Positions 1-5,970 of a stretch of DNA of 7,249 nucleotides are shown in pieces. The position numbers were made by a program, and so were the translations under genes. Each line of letters opens with the position of its first letter. The stretch's first letter is position 1. The DNA is taken from NCBI GenBank assembly GCA_944391365.1, contig CALXTH010000077.1:1-7249 (forward strand). Reading direction: 5' to 3'. Source of the stretch: an uncultured Alphaproteobacteria bacterium (lineage in GTDB: Bacteria; Pseudomonadota; Alphaproteobacteria; RF32; CAG-239). The notes beneath the pieces were generated by a model that saw only the letters and a program-made list of their open reading frames with translations, was not told where the DNA came from and ran no database searches.

Positions 1-537
1 ACCGTATGGATGTTTTCCCCGGATAACAAACTGCTTCCCGCCCCCTCCTCCACCAGGCAATACCGCGAGGCTCGCCGCCAGTTGATTAAATATAATGAAG
101 CGCTGGCCGACGGATCAGCCGTTTTTCACCCCAACGCAGATGATCTGGTCTATATCTTGGAAAGAATATCCCGCAGCCTGCAACATGCCGAAAAATCATT
201 AAGCGCACACATCCGCGAACACAGCACCGACTGGTATGACACCAAAGCCGATAACATTTTTTACCTCAATCAGGGTAAAGCCTACGGATATTATCTGATG
301 CTGAAAGCGCTCGGAACAGATTACCAGACACTCATCGTTGACAACGGTCAATACGAAAACTGGACAAAGCTGCTGGGCGCCCTGCGGGAAGCTGTAGAAC
401 TCTCTCCGTCGCTGGTACGCAACGCGGAGCTCGACAGTATTTTTGCCCCCAATCACCTGAATAGCCTCGGATTTTATATTCTGAAAGCCCAAAACATTAT
501 TTATCAAATCAACGCCGCTCTGGCCAAAACAAAATAG
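1..537 (+). CDS. DUF2333 family protein, 3' part only
   Basis: The frame is open from base 1 to the TAG at 535-537, giving 178 visible residues. The ATG at 10 is probably internal, because the residues before it (T-V-W) fit the conserved family stretch in which a V-W pair precedes a Ser/Pro-rich turn and the segment SSTRQYREARRQL. I recognise DUF2333 from that segment, from the ADDLVYILERIS block, from DTKADNIFYLNQGKAYGYY, and from the C-terminal PNHLNSLGFYILKAQ block. Members are usually about 330-360 residues with one N-terminal membrane segment, so the missing half lies upstream of the window. The visible part is soluble-looking and mostly helical. The function of the family is unknown to me. 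It is the first visible gene of a cluster with nfuA, nine bases apart. Confidence 0.8.
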   Translation, partial: TVWMFSPDNKLLPAPSSTRQYREARRQLIKYNEALADGSAVFHPNADDLVYILERISRSLQHAEKSLSAHIREHSTDWYDTKADNIFYLNQGKAYGYYLMLKALGTDYQTLIVDNGQYENWTKLLGALREAVELSPSLVRNAELDSIFAPNHLNSLGFYILKAQNIIYQINAALAKTK

Positions 538-546
538 GAAACCGCA

Positions 547-1086
547 ATGCTTATCCAAACTCAAACCACGCCTGACCCAGATGTCATTAATTTTTTTCCG
601 GATTCGCCGCTCACCGGCAAAGGCCGCGCCGAATTTACCGACGCCAAAACAATGCGCAAATCCCCTCTGGCTGAACAGCTTTTCGACCTTGGCGGCATTG
701 CCTCCGTATTCATCACCTCCGATATGGTCTCCGTCACCAAAACCGCCTCAGCCTCATGGGATGACCTCAAACCGCTGATTTTAGCTGAAATCATGGACTT
801 TCTGGCCACCGGAACCGACGCCGTCATCACCCCGGAACCACAAACGTCCGATGAAGACGTCATCGCCAAAATCACCGGCCTGCTGAATGCACGCATTCGC
901 CCCGCAGTCAAACAGGACGGCGGAGACATCGCTTTCCGTAAATACGAAAACGGCACGGTTTATGTTGAACTTCAGGGAAACTGCGCCGGTTGTCCCTATG
1001 CAATGATAACCCTGAAAGAAGGTGTCGAAAAAATCCTGAAAACTTATATCCCGGAAGTCAAATCCGTTGAAAATTATGAAGCTTGA
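547..1086 (+). CDS. nfuA: Nfu-type iron-sulfur cluster carrier protein
   Basis: This 179-residue protein has the two-domain layout of alphaproteobacterial and mitochondrial-type Nfu. Residues 1-88 are the Nfu N-terminal domain, with the opening MLIQTQTTPDPDVINFFPDS, the SPLAEQLF block and VFITSDMVSVTK. Residues 105-178 are the NifU C-terminal domain with QDGGDIAF and the cluster-binding motif C146-A-G-C149 followed by P. Two monomers normally hold one [4Fe-4S] cluster between these CxxC pairs and pass it to client apoproteins in the cytoplasm. The start is supported by GGAA eight bases before the ATG. It lies nine bases after the DUF2333 gene and its last 11 bases overlap the next gene, so the three are probably one transcript. 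Length and motifs are normal. Confidence 0.95.
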   Translation: MLIQTQTTPDPDVINFFPDSPLTGKGRAEFTDAKTMRKSPLAEQLFDLGGIASVFITSDMVSVTKTASASWDDLKPLILAEIMDFLATGTDAVITPEPQTSDEDVIAKITGLLNARIRPAVKQDGGDIAFRKYENGTVYVELQGNCAGCPYAMITLKEGVEKILKTYIPEVKSVENYEA

Positions 1087-1993
1087 CAACCTGACATACC
1101 TTTTTGCCCTGCTGATTGGACTGCTTCTGCCGCCCGCCGTCCGGGCAGAAAATATTCCTCCCCGGGAAACACCAACCGGCATAGAACGGATTTTCAAACA
1201 ACACGGCTACACCAACTACCTTTTGCCGCCCGAATACAGCTATCCGGAGCTTTTCGTTCAAACTTTCCCGACTGGTTTTTCGACCATCAAATCAGAAAAT
1301 CAGCGGCACAAATTTTTTCTGATGATTCTGTTGCCGCTGGCTCTTGAAACCAACCGCAAAATAGAAATCGAACGCCAGGTCATTGCCTACATTGAGCATA
1401 AACGCCTCTCCGGCAGACTAGACGATTCTGACCTCGAAATCATCGAAAATCTTGGTCAGAAATATGATATTTTCACCCGTCTGCCCTCCCCCGGCCGGAC
1501 CGAACGTATCCTGACTGAACTCAAAACCAAGGTAGACATCATCCCTCCGTCGGTTCTGCTGGCCTCAGCCGCAATCAATACCGGCTGGGGAGAAGCCGGC
1601 TTTCTGGAAAAGAGCAACAACCTCTATAAAGAACTCGTGTGGAACACAAACGAAGGCTTGAAACCGACAGAAGAAACCGAAGACGATTCCTACCGCATCA
1701 AAATATATCCCTCACTCGCCGCCTCAATGGAAGCCTACGCCCTCAAGCTCAACAGCAGCGTTGATTATCAGGAATTCCGCGACGCCCGGCAAAACCTCCG
1801 CTATCGGAACAGCACTGTCGACGGACGCTTTCTGGCTCCATACCTCATTTTGGCCTCCCCGCTGCCAAACTTCGCCGGTTTGCTGGATTACACCATAACA
1901 TTCTACCGGCTGAATGAACTTGATAAATACGCCCGTTTGGCAGAAAAACCCTCACAATCACCCACATCTTCATCAAATGTAACAAAAAATTAA
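1076..1993 (+). CDS. Exported Bax/glucosaminidase-like protein, catalytic Glu replaced
   Basis: I place the start at the ATG at 1076, giving 305 residues. A TTG at 1067 in the same frame adds only three residues. The start overlaps the end of nfuA by 11 bases and has no clear Shine-Dalgarno sequence, so translation is probably coupled. Residues 1-24 are a signal peptide (K-containing n-region, LFALLIGLLL core, cleavage after A-V-R-A). The rest resembles the Bax branch of the glucosaminidase superfamily: LPLALETNRKIEIERQ near 86-101, IPPSVLLASAA near 156-166, GWGEAGF at 170-176, NNLY at 181-184, IKIYPSLAASMEAY near 209, LNSSVDYQEFRDAR, and LAPYLI. Family enzymes carry a catalytic Glu in an E-S/T-x-W-G context; here that position is Asn168. 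It may therefore be an inactive wall-binding or regulatory protein. The last 15 residues are Ser/Thr/Asn-rich and look disordered. Confidence 0.75.
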   Translation: MKLDNLTYLFALLIGLLLPPAVRAENIPPRETPTGIERIFKQHGYTNYLLPPEYSYPELFVQTFPTGFSTIKSENQRHKFFLMILLPLALETNRKIEIERQVIAYIEHKRLSGRLDDSDLEIIENLGQKYDIFTRLPSPGRTERILTELKTKVDIIPPSVLLASAAINTGWGEAGFLEKSNNLYKELVWNTNEGLKPTEETEDDSYRIKIYPSLAASMEAYALKLNSSVDYQEFRDARQNLRYRNSTVDGRFLAPYLILASPLPNFAGLLDYTITFYRLNELDKYARLAEKPSQSPTSSSNVTKN

Positions 1994-2055
1994 TGAAAAT
2001 TTATAACATAATTGGTATATGATAGAAGTAGGTCAAACAAACGGACATTAAAAAC

Positions 2056-3165
2056 ATGGCAAACAACAGACAACTTTCCAGAGAAGACGTTATCAAACTT
2101 TCGGTCAGTCGTTCTGCCGAAAACAAAATTTCGACTGCCCAAAAACTGTCCACATTATACAACACCCCGAACATTTCCCTCGGCGAACGCAAACTGGCCG
2201 AAGATATTTTCCGGATTATGGTTGAAGATGTTGAACTCAGTGTGCGTCAAATCCTTGCCGAATGCCTGAAAAAAAGCCGCAACATCCCTTCTGATATCGT
2301 CACCAAACTGATCAACGATGAAAACAGCGTCTCCATCCCGTTCATCAAATATTACGAAGACCTGAAAGATTCTGACCTCATCAGTATCCTGAACGCCCAA
2401 AACATCGACAAACAAAAGGCCGTCGCCCAGCGTCGCAACCTTTCAAACGACATTTCGTCATATATTGTCGACAAATGCCCGGAAGATGTCGTCATCACCC
2501 TGATATCCAACAACTCGGCCAACATTTACGAAAACACCTACCAGAATATTTTGAATAAATATTCCGAAAGCGAACAGGTCAAACGCTGCCTGGTTTACCG
2601 TTCCGAACTCCCGGTAACCGTCATCTCCAGATTGATTCAACACCTGTCGGAAGAACTGCAAAAACGCCTGATTTTAACCCATAATCTCCCAACAGACATT
2701 GCTTCCGACATCATTGAAGAAGTCAAAGAAAAAGCAACACTGAAAATCTCCGCCGAATACAGCTCGGATAAACAGATTGAAGAACTCGTCCACGAACTTT
2801 ACAGCTCAAACAAACTGACGCCGTCTCTGGTCGTGCGTGCCATCTGTATGGGTGATTTGAAATTTTTTGAATATGCCATTGTCTATCTGTCAAACACACC
2901 GATCACCGAAGTCCGCAAAATTCTGTTCAACACCCAGGTTGACTTTGTGATTCGCAACCTGCTGCGCAAGGCTTTTATTCCCAAAAACTTTTTTCCGGCT
3001 GTTTTCAGTGCCCTTAAAGTCATTAAAGACATCCGCTTTGACCTGAAAAACAGCAACCGCCAGACTTTCTCCCATAAGGTAATTGAGCGGATTCTGTCTT
3101 ATGCCAATGCGGAGGAAGAACTCGACCGCAAAGATATTGAATACCTGATTTCCAAAATCAATTGA
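2056..3165 (+). CDS. DUF2336 family protein, helical-repeat
   Basis: The protein has 369 residues, no signal peptide and no membrane segment, so it is probably cytoplasmic. It consists of successive short helical pairs like HEAT repeats. The family is recognised from the repeated pattern in which a hydrophobic stretch with P-x-[IV] precedes a D-x-D-L: for example IPFIKYYEDLKDSDLISIL, then RRNLSNDISSYIVDKCPEDVV, LPVTVISRLIQHLSEELQKR and LPTDIASDIIEEVKEK. DUF2336 proteins are widespread in Alphaproteobacteria and their function is not established. The ATG has no good Shine-Dalgarno sequence; the nearest AGG lies about two dozen bases upstream. The 62-base gap before it is AT-rich and contains TATGAT at 2018-2023 without a convincing -35, so it may have its own weak promoter or be read from the upstream cluster. 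It converges on the gene at 3516-4433. Confidence 0.85.
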   Translation: MANNRQLSREDVIKLSVSRSAENKISTAQKLSTLYNTPNISLGERKLAEDIFRIMVEDVELSVRQILAECLKKSRNIPSDIVTKLINDENSVSIPFIKYYEDLKDSDLISILNAQNIDKQKAVAQRRNLSNDISSYIVDKCPEDVVITLISNNSANIYENTYQNILNKYSESEQVKRCLVYRSELPVTVISRLIQHLSEELQKRLILTHNLPTDIASDIIEEVKEKATLKISAEYSSDKQIEELVHELYSSNKLTPSLVVRAICMGDLKFFEYAIVYLSNTPITEVRKILFNTQVDFVIRNLLRKAFIPKNFFPAVFSALKVIKDIRFDLKNSNRQTFSHKVIERILSYANAEEELDRKDIEYLISKIN

Positions 3166-3198
3166 AAGCACCGCCGGCCGTCTCTGACGCCCGTGCTT
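3166..3198 (+). terminator. Possible hairpin terminator after the DUF2336 gene
   Basis: AAGCAC at 3166-3171 is complementary to GTGCTT at 3193-3198, and inside it CGTC/GACG closes a TCT loop, with a further GG/CC pair around a bulge. The hairpin begins directly after the stop codon. It is not followed by a T-run (CAATAAAAAA follows), so it may only stabilise the 3' end of the message. Confidence 0.35.
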
Positions 3199-3309
3199 CA
3201 ATAAAAAACCTCAACCGACAACCTCCGGCCTTTGCCTTGCCAGCACACGCGGTACTGCCTTATCCGCAATCAATCGGAACAAACGGTAGCAGCTCATACA
3301 ACAAGCCTT

Positions 3310-3378
3310 CCTCCCCTTAATTCCATTAAGGGGAGGTCAGGAGGGGTTTATAAAAAATCATCCTTATTCCCCTCCCTG
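3310..3378. repeat. Double-hairpin palindromic intergenic repeat
   Basis: A perfect 11-bp stem is formed by CCTCCCCTTAA (3310-3320) and TTAAGGGGAGG (3326-3336) around the loop TTCCA. Next to it, CAGGAGGGG (3338-3346) can pair with CCCCTCCCTG (3369-3378), with one bulged C, around an A/T-rich loop. From memory, this CTCCCC/GGGGAG pattern with a GTCAGGAGGGG flank resembles palindromic units dispersed in many copies between genes of gut bacteria, so it is more likely a dispersed repeat than a gene-specific signal. Bases 3199-3309, before it, show nothing I can name. Confidence 0.6.
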
Positions 3379-3393
3379 TTGCATATAGGGCCG

Positions 3394-3429
3394 GAGTAAA
3401 AAACAATCCGGAAGATTGTTTTCCCACTC
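3394..3429 (-). terminator. Hairpin, possible terminator of the cysteine-rich protein gene
   Basis: AAAACAATC (3400-3408) and GATTGTTTT (3414-3422) form a perfect 9-bp stem around CGGAA. GAGT (3394-3397) and ACTC (3426-3429) can extend it across a small internal loop. Read on the minus strand the stem runs into six T's, which suits a terminator about 90 bases after the stop of the gene at 3516-4433. The stem is poor in G/C, so the call is tentative. It could also be part of the neighbouring repeat cluster. Confidence 0.4.
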
Positions 3430-3433
3430 ACCC

Positions 3434-3509
3434 CTTAAATCCCGGATTATGAACAACCGCTTATAAACAACCAAAAAAAAACAGACAATTCACAACACCG
3501 GGATTTAAG
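3434..3509. repeat. 12-bp inverted repeat with a 52-base spacer
   Basis: CTTAAATCCCGG at 3434-3445 is repeated as its exact reverse complement CCGGGATTTAAG at 3498-3509. The spacer (3446-3497) is AT-rich, with nine A's at 3473-3481 and two ACAACC units. The right arm ends six bases from the stop codon of the minus-strand gene at 3516. It could fold in the 3' end of that message, mark the ends of a tiny mobile unit, or form a cruciform in DNA. Confidence 0.6.
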
Positions 3510-3515
3510 TAAAAC

Positions 3516-4433
3516 CTAAAAAGCGAACACCGGCCGAACGGACAGGTAGCTATTGATGTAATTCTTACCGTAGGTGCTCATACCGGAAGCACCATACACA
3601 TTAACAGTGAAATACCACACGTTGTCGCTGGAAGCCTCAGACGACGACCAAACGTTCTCGCCACCACCGGAAACATTTCCCAGGATTATTCCCCCGGCAG
3701 TGGTAATACCAGCATTTACTTTGGCAAGCTTCGTCGAATTGTCAATATTTTTCAAAATATCATAAGAGGGCAGGCACCACTTTTTGCCACCAGCGCTATA
3801 ATTATTTGCAGTCATAGCTGCTTTATAACTGCTACCTAGAGCGACCAATTTTTGGGTGTTTGTACAGCTGGCACTGGCCGCTTTATCTGTAATTCCCGTT
3901 GTTACACCATAAATACCCCATGCAATACCCGTTACAACCGGTTTCACGGTCATCACCCAACCACTTTCACTGGCTGTTTTTTCATAAACCACCACACCAA
4001 GCAGCTCTTTACCGCTAAGCTTATCGTTGGAACAGGTTCCATCAGAATAAAACAGTGTTCCGATTTCACACGCTGAATACTCCGGTGCTTGCTGTTGACA
4101 GCTCCCGTCTTTCCATTCATAGCCGCTGGCACAGGTACATTGCGTATATTTGTGACCACAGGCAGCGCCTGCGCCACCGGCGTAGCAGGTACCTATACAA
4201 GTCAGAGTAAAACCGAGTTCTTGGCAAAGTTTGTTTCGAACTTCTTCTTCATTTGCACCTAAACACGCCCACTTGTTGCCAAACGGACATTTGACGCCTT
4301 TGCCGCCGTTGCAGGAGGTTTCAGTATAGCCCAAAGTTGCGCAGTCCTGCGTCGCCACACATTGGGCATTCACGGTTAAAGGAATAAAGGACAAACTTGT
4401 CCCAATAAGTAAAAATAATTTAGTATTACTCAT
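3516..4433 (-). CDS. Exported cysteine-rich protein with DUF1566/FISUMP-like C-terminus
   Basis: I start at the ATG at 4431-4433 (305 residues), because AGAAGG lies eight bases upstream; a GTG three codons earlier would sit against that site. Residues 1-23 are a signal peptide ending V-N-A, followed by Gln-Cys; there is no lipobox. Residues 25-134 hold 14 cysteines, including CPFGNKWAC (49-57), a GAGAACGHKYTQCTC stretch and GYEWKDGSC, typical of disulfide-rich exported proteins. The remainder resembles the C-type-lectin-fold DUF1566/FISUMP group: WCLPSYDIL (219-227), VWSSSE (261-266), VWYFTV (272-277) and the terminal VRPVFAF (299-305). Two more cysteines (190, 220) make 16, an even number. 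It is probably periplasmic or surface-exposed; its ligand is unknown. It is a single-gene unit with its own promoter and a long structured leader, and differs in style from the housekeeping genes around it. Such C-termini occur both in ordinary paralogous families and in retroelement-diversified proteins. Confidence 0.75.
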   Translation of the reverse strand: MSNTKLFLLIGTSLSFIPLTVNAQCVATQDCATLGYTETSCNGGKGVKCPFGNKWACLGANEEEVRNKLCQELGFTLTCIGTCYAGGAGAACGHKYTQCTCASGYEWKDGSCQQQAPEYSACEIGTLFYSDGTCSNDKLSGKELLGVVVYEKTASESGWVMTVKPVVTGIAWGIYGVTTGITDKAASASCTNTQKLVALGSSYKAAMTANNYSAGGKKWCLPSYDILKNIDNSTKLAKVNAGITTAGGIILGNVSGGGENVWSSSEASSDNVWYFTVNVYGASGMSTYGKNYINSYLSVRPVFAF

Positions 4434-4446
4434 AGCACACACCTTC

Positions 4447-4467
4447 TTCTTTTAATGGTTAAAAGAA
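4447..4467 (-). promoter_or_regulatory. Hairpin abutting the ribosome binding site
   Basis: TTCTTTTAA and TTAAAAGAA form a perfect 9-bp inverted repeat around a three-base loop. On the minus strand its 3' arm ends at the first base of the AGAAGG Shine-Dalgarno sequence (4442-4447), and its 5' arm contains the T-run that follows the terminator-like hairpin at 4469-4495. Folding could limit ribosome access or remove the T-run from the terminator. Confidence 0.4.
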
Positions 4468-4468
4468 C

Positions 4469-4495
4469 GCTCCTCAAATTGATATTCGAGGAGCG
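4469..4495 (-). terminator. Terminator-like hairpin inside the leader
   Basis: On the minus strand CGCTCCTC and GAGGAGCG form a perfect 8-bp G/C-rich stem around a 12-base loop, followed by TTCTTTT. It lies before the coding region, so it would act as an attenuator rather than an end-of-gene terminator. Three bases of its 5' arm (4493-4495) also belong to the closing stem of the proposed junction, so the two cannot fully form together. Confidence 0.45.
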
Positions 4496-4673
4496 GGCGG
4501 TAGAAAGCTGCCATGTAAGCAGCTCCAGCTTATTTGGCGGAGCCTTATTCGCTGGCACCCGCATATACAAAATACACAAATGCCAGTATATTAATTTTAA
4601 GCCGTTATGCTAAAACGACCTACATGGAAGGGTTTCTACACCCTGGCTGATGAACCTCTCACCAGTTAAAATT

Positions 4674-4702
4674 ATCTTAACATAACAAATCTTAAAAATC
4701 AA
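4674..4702 (-). promoter_or_regulatory. Sigma70-like promoter of the cysteine-rich protein gene
   Basis: On the minus strand TTGATT (4702-4697) is followed, after 17 bases, by TAAGAT (4679-4674). These match TTGACA and TATAAT at four of six positions each, with ideal spacing, in an AT-rich stretch just downstream of the rodA terminator. Transcription would begin near 4667, giving a leader of about 230 bases. Confidence 0.5.
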
Positions 4703-4722
4703 TATACAAATAGGAGATAATC

Positions 4723-4746
4723 ATGAATTTGGGATTTTCAACCTGA
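4723..4746 (+). CDS. Possible 7-codon mini-ORF before a terminator
   Basis: AGGAG at 4712-4716 stands six bases before an ATG that reads M-N-L-G-F-S-T and then TGA. A strong terminator stem begins within three bases of the stop. The pattern resembles a leader peptide or the remnant of a gene, but no gene follows on this strand (rodA runs the other way) and no good plus-strand promoter is visible. Chance is quite possible. Confidence 0.2.
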   Translation: MNLGFST

Positions 4747-4748
4747 CC

Positions 4749-4778
4749 AAAAGGCTCAGGATTTCTCCTGAGCCTTTT
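4749..4778. terminator. Bidirectional rho-independent terminator, mainly for rodA
   Basis: GGCTCAGG (4753-4760) and CCTGAGCC (4767-4774) form a perfect 8-bp stem around ATTTCT, lengthened by four A-T pairs. It is followed by five T's on the plus strand and four on the minus strand. It lies 43 bases after the stop of rodA and separates the mrdA-rodA transcript from the promoter of the next minus-strand gene. Confidence 0.85.
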
Positions 4779-4820
4779 TATACAACAATTTCTGTATGAA
4801 TACCCCGTCAGACGACTTTT

Positions 4821-5960
4821 TTATTCTTTGCCGACGGTCACATCCCTGTTAATATGCACCGACAGAAGAATCCCGAAACTCGCCATCACCGACAACATAA
4901 CCGTTCCACCGTAAGAAATCAGCGGCAGCGGAATCCCCACCACCGGAATCAAGCCCAAAACCATGGAAATATTAATAAACACATACAAAAAATAGTTGGT
5001 TGTCAACCCGATTGCCACCAGCTTGCCAAAATAACTGCTGCTCTTGAAAGCAAATGAATAACCATAGGCAATAATGCAAAAATTAATCAAAATAACCATC
5101 ACCGCCCCGATCATTCCCAATTCTTCGGACAACATCGTAAAAATAAAATCCGTATGCTTTTCCGGCAAAAAGTTCAAATGCGTCTGCGTCCCCTTCAAAA
5201 ACCCTTTACCAAACACCCCGCCGGAACCCAGAGCGATTTTAGATTGAATAATATGATAACCGGCGCCCAGCGGATCCCGCTCCGGATTCAAAAAAGTCAG
5301 CACCCGGTCTTTTTGATAGTCATGCAGAAAATGCCAGGCAATCGGCGCCATAACAATCCCCGCCAGCCCGACCGCCACAAACTTCCACACCTGAACCCCG
5401 ACAGCAAAAAAAATCGCCGTCGTTGTCATCAGCAACATCAAACCCGTGCCCAGATCCGGCTGAATAATAACCAACCCCGCCGGCACCAGCGCCAGCAAAA
5501 GCGGCTTAATCATACCGCTGGTGGATTCGATTGTCTGCAATTGCGTCGAATGGAAATAACGCGCCAGCACCAACACCAGCGCAATTTTCATTAATTCGGA
5601 AGGCTGCAGCTTAAAAAAACCGAAATTAATCCAGCGCTGCGCTCCCATACCGATATGCCCGGTCACTTCCACCACCACCAGCAAAATCAGCGTAAAGAAA
5701 TAAAAAAGATACGAATAGCGCAAAATAATCCGGATATCAATCAGCGCAAAGAAAATCATCACCCCGAACCCCACGCCGAAACGCAACAGCTGGTTCACGG
5801 CCCAGGGCTGCCAGTTGCCGTTTGCCGCCGAATACAACATCGTGACACCGATGGCCGCCAACAGACAAATAAACATCACATACCAAAAACTGATATTCAT
5901 CAGTTTTTCTCTGATTGTCATACGCTGACCGCGAAAAGTCGTTTCATAAGGTTTATACAT
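4821..5960 (-). CDS. rodA: RodA, SEDS peptidoglycan glycosyltransferase
   Basis: RodA polymerises lipid II into glycan strands during cell elongation, working in the inner membrane with PBP2. I choose the ATG at 5958-5960 (379 residues), because GAGG lies upstream at a normal distance; a TTG 11 codons earlier would overlap the end of mrdA. The protein has about ten membrane segments and the SEDS signatures in order: MGAQRWINFGFFKLQPSE (105-122), QPDLGTG (167-173), GYHIIQSKIALGSGG with GKG soon after (234-253), NFLPEKHTDFIF (263-274) and PLPLISYGG (344-352). From memory, the Trp of QRW and the Asp of HTDF match residues required in other RodA proteins; both are present. It starts ten bases after the mrdA stop, so the two are one operon. 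Length is normal, and nothing suggests the divisome paralogue FtsW beyond shared family motifs. Confidence 0.95.
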   Translation of the reverse strand: MYKPYETTFRGQRMTIREKLMNISFWYVMFICLLAAIGVTMLYSAANGNWQPWAVNQLLRFGVGFGVMIFFALIDIRIILRYSYLFYFFTLILLVVVEVTGHIGMGAQRWINFGFFKLQPSELMKIALVLVLARYFHSTQLQTIESTSGMIKPLLLALVPAGLVIIQPDLGTGLMLLMTTTAIFFAVGVQVWKFVAVGLAGIVMAPIAWHFLHDYQKDRVLTFLNPERDPLGAGYHIIQSKIALGSGGVFGKGFLKGTQTHLNFLPEKHTDFIFTMLSEELGMIGAVMVILINFCIIAYGYSFAFKSSSYFGKLVAIGLTTNYFLYVFINISMVLGLIPVVGIPLPLISYGGTVMLSVMASFGILLSVHINRDVTVGKE

Positions 5961-5970
5961 CCAAACACCT

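Larger units (their letters stand above)
4434..4667 (-). ncRNA. Structured 5' leader, candidate cis-regulatory RNA
   Basis: The stretch between the promoter and the start of the cysteine-rich protein gene is about 230 bases and unusually rich in complementarity. In RNA order: hairpin CTGG-TGA/TCA-CCAG with one bulge (4665-4643); overlapping it, AGGGT/ACCCT (4644-4629); CGTT/AACG (4617-4603); then a possible three-way junction closed by GCGGG/CCCGC (4562-4558 with 4497-4493), holding CCAGC/GCTGG (4555-4551 with 4529-4525) and AGCTGC/GCAGCT (4524-4519 with 4511-4506). The loop of the last hairpin (4512-4517) is fully complementary to 4621-4626, a possible pseudoknot. Bases 4552-4557 can instead pair with 4581-4586. 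I match it to no known riboswitch class. Covariation was not tested. Confidence 0.5.

Noticed and set aside
781..1197. A 138-codon open frame on the minus strand
   Set aside because: It is antisense to nfuA and the Bax-like gene, both of which have clear family motifs.
4356..4367. Lipoprotein signal at the Cys after the signal peptide of the cysteine-rich protein
   Set aside because: The residues before the Cys are V-N-A-Q; Gln at -1 does not fit a lipobox, while V-N-A suits signal peptidase I.
4647..4653. CTGATGA on the plus strand, the core of a hammerhead ribozyme
   Set aside because: No helix II followed by GAAA comes after it, so the catalytic core cannot form.
4434..4748. A tmRNA, RNase P RNA or retroelement template repeat in the gap before the cysteine-rich gene
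   Set aside because: None of their conserved sequences is visible, and no segment resembles the 3' end of the cysteine-rich gene.
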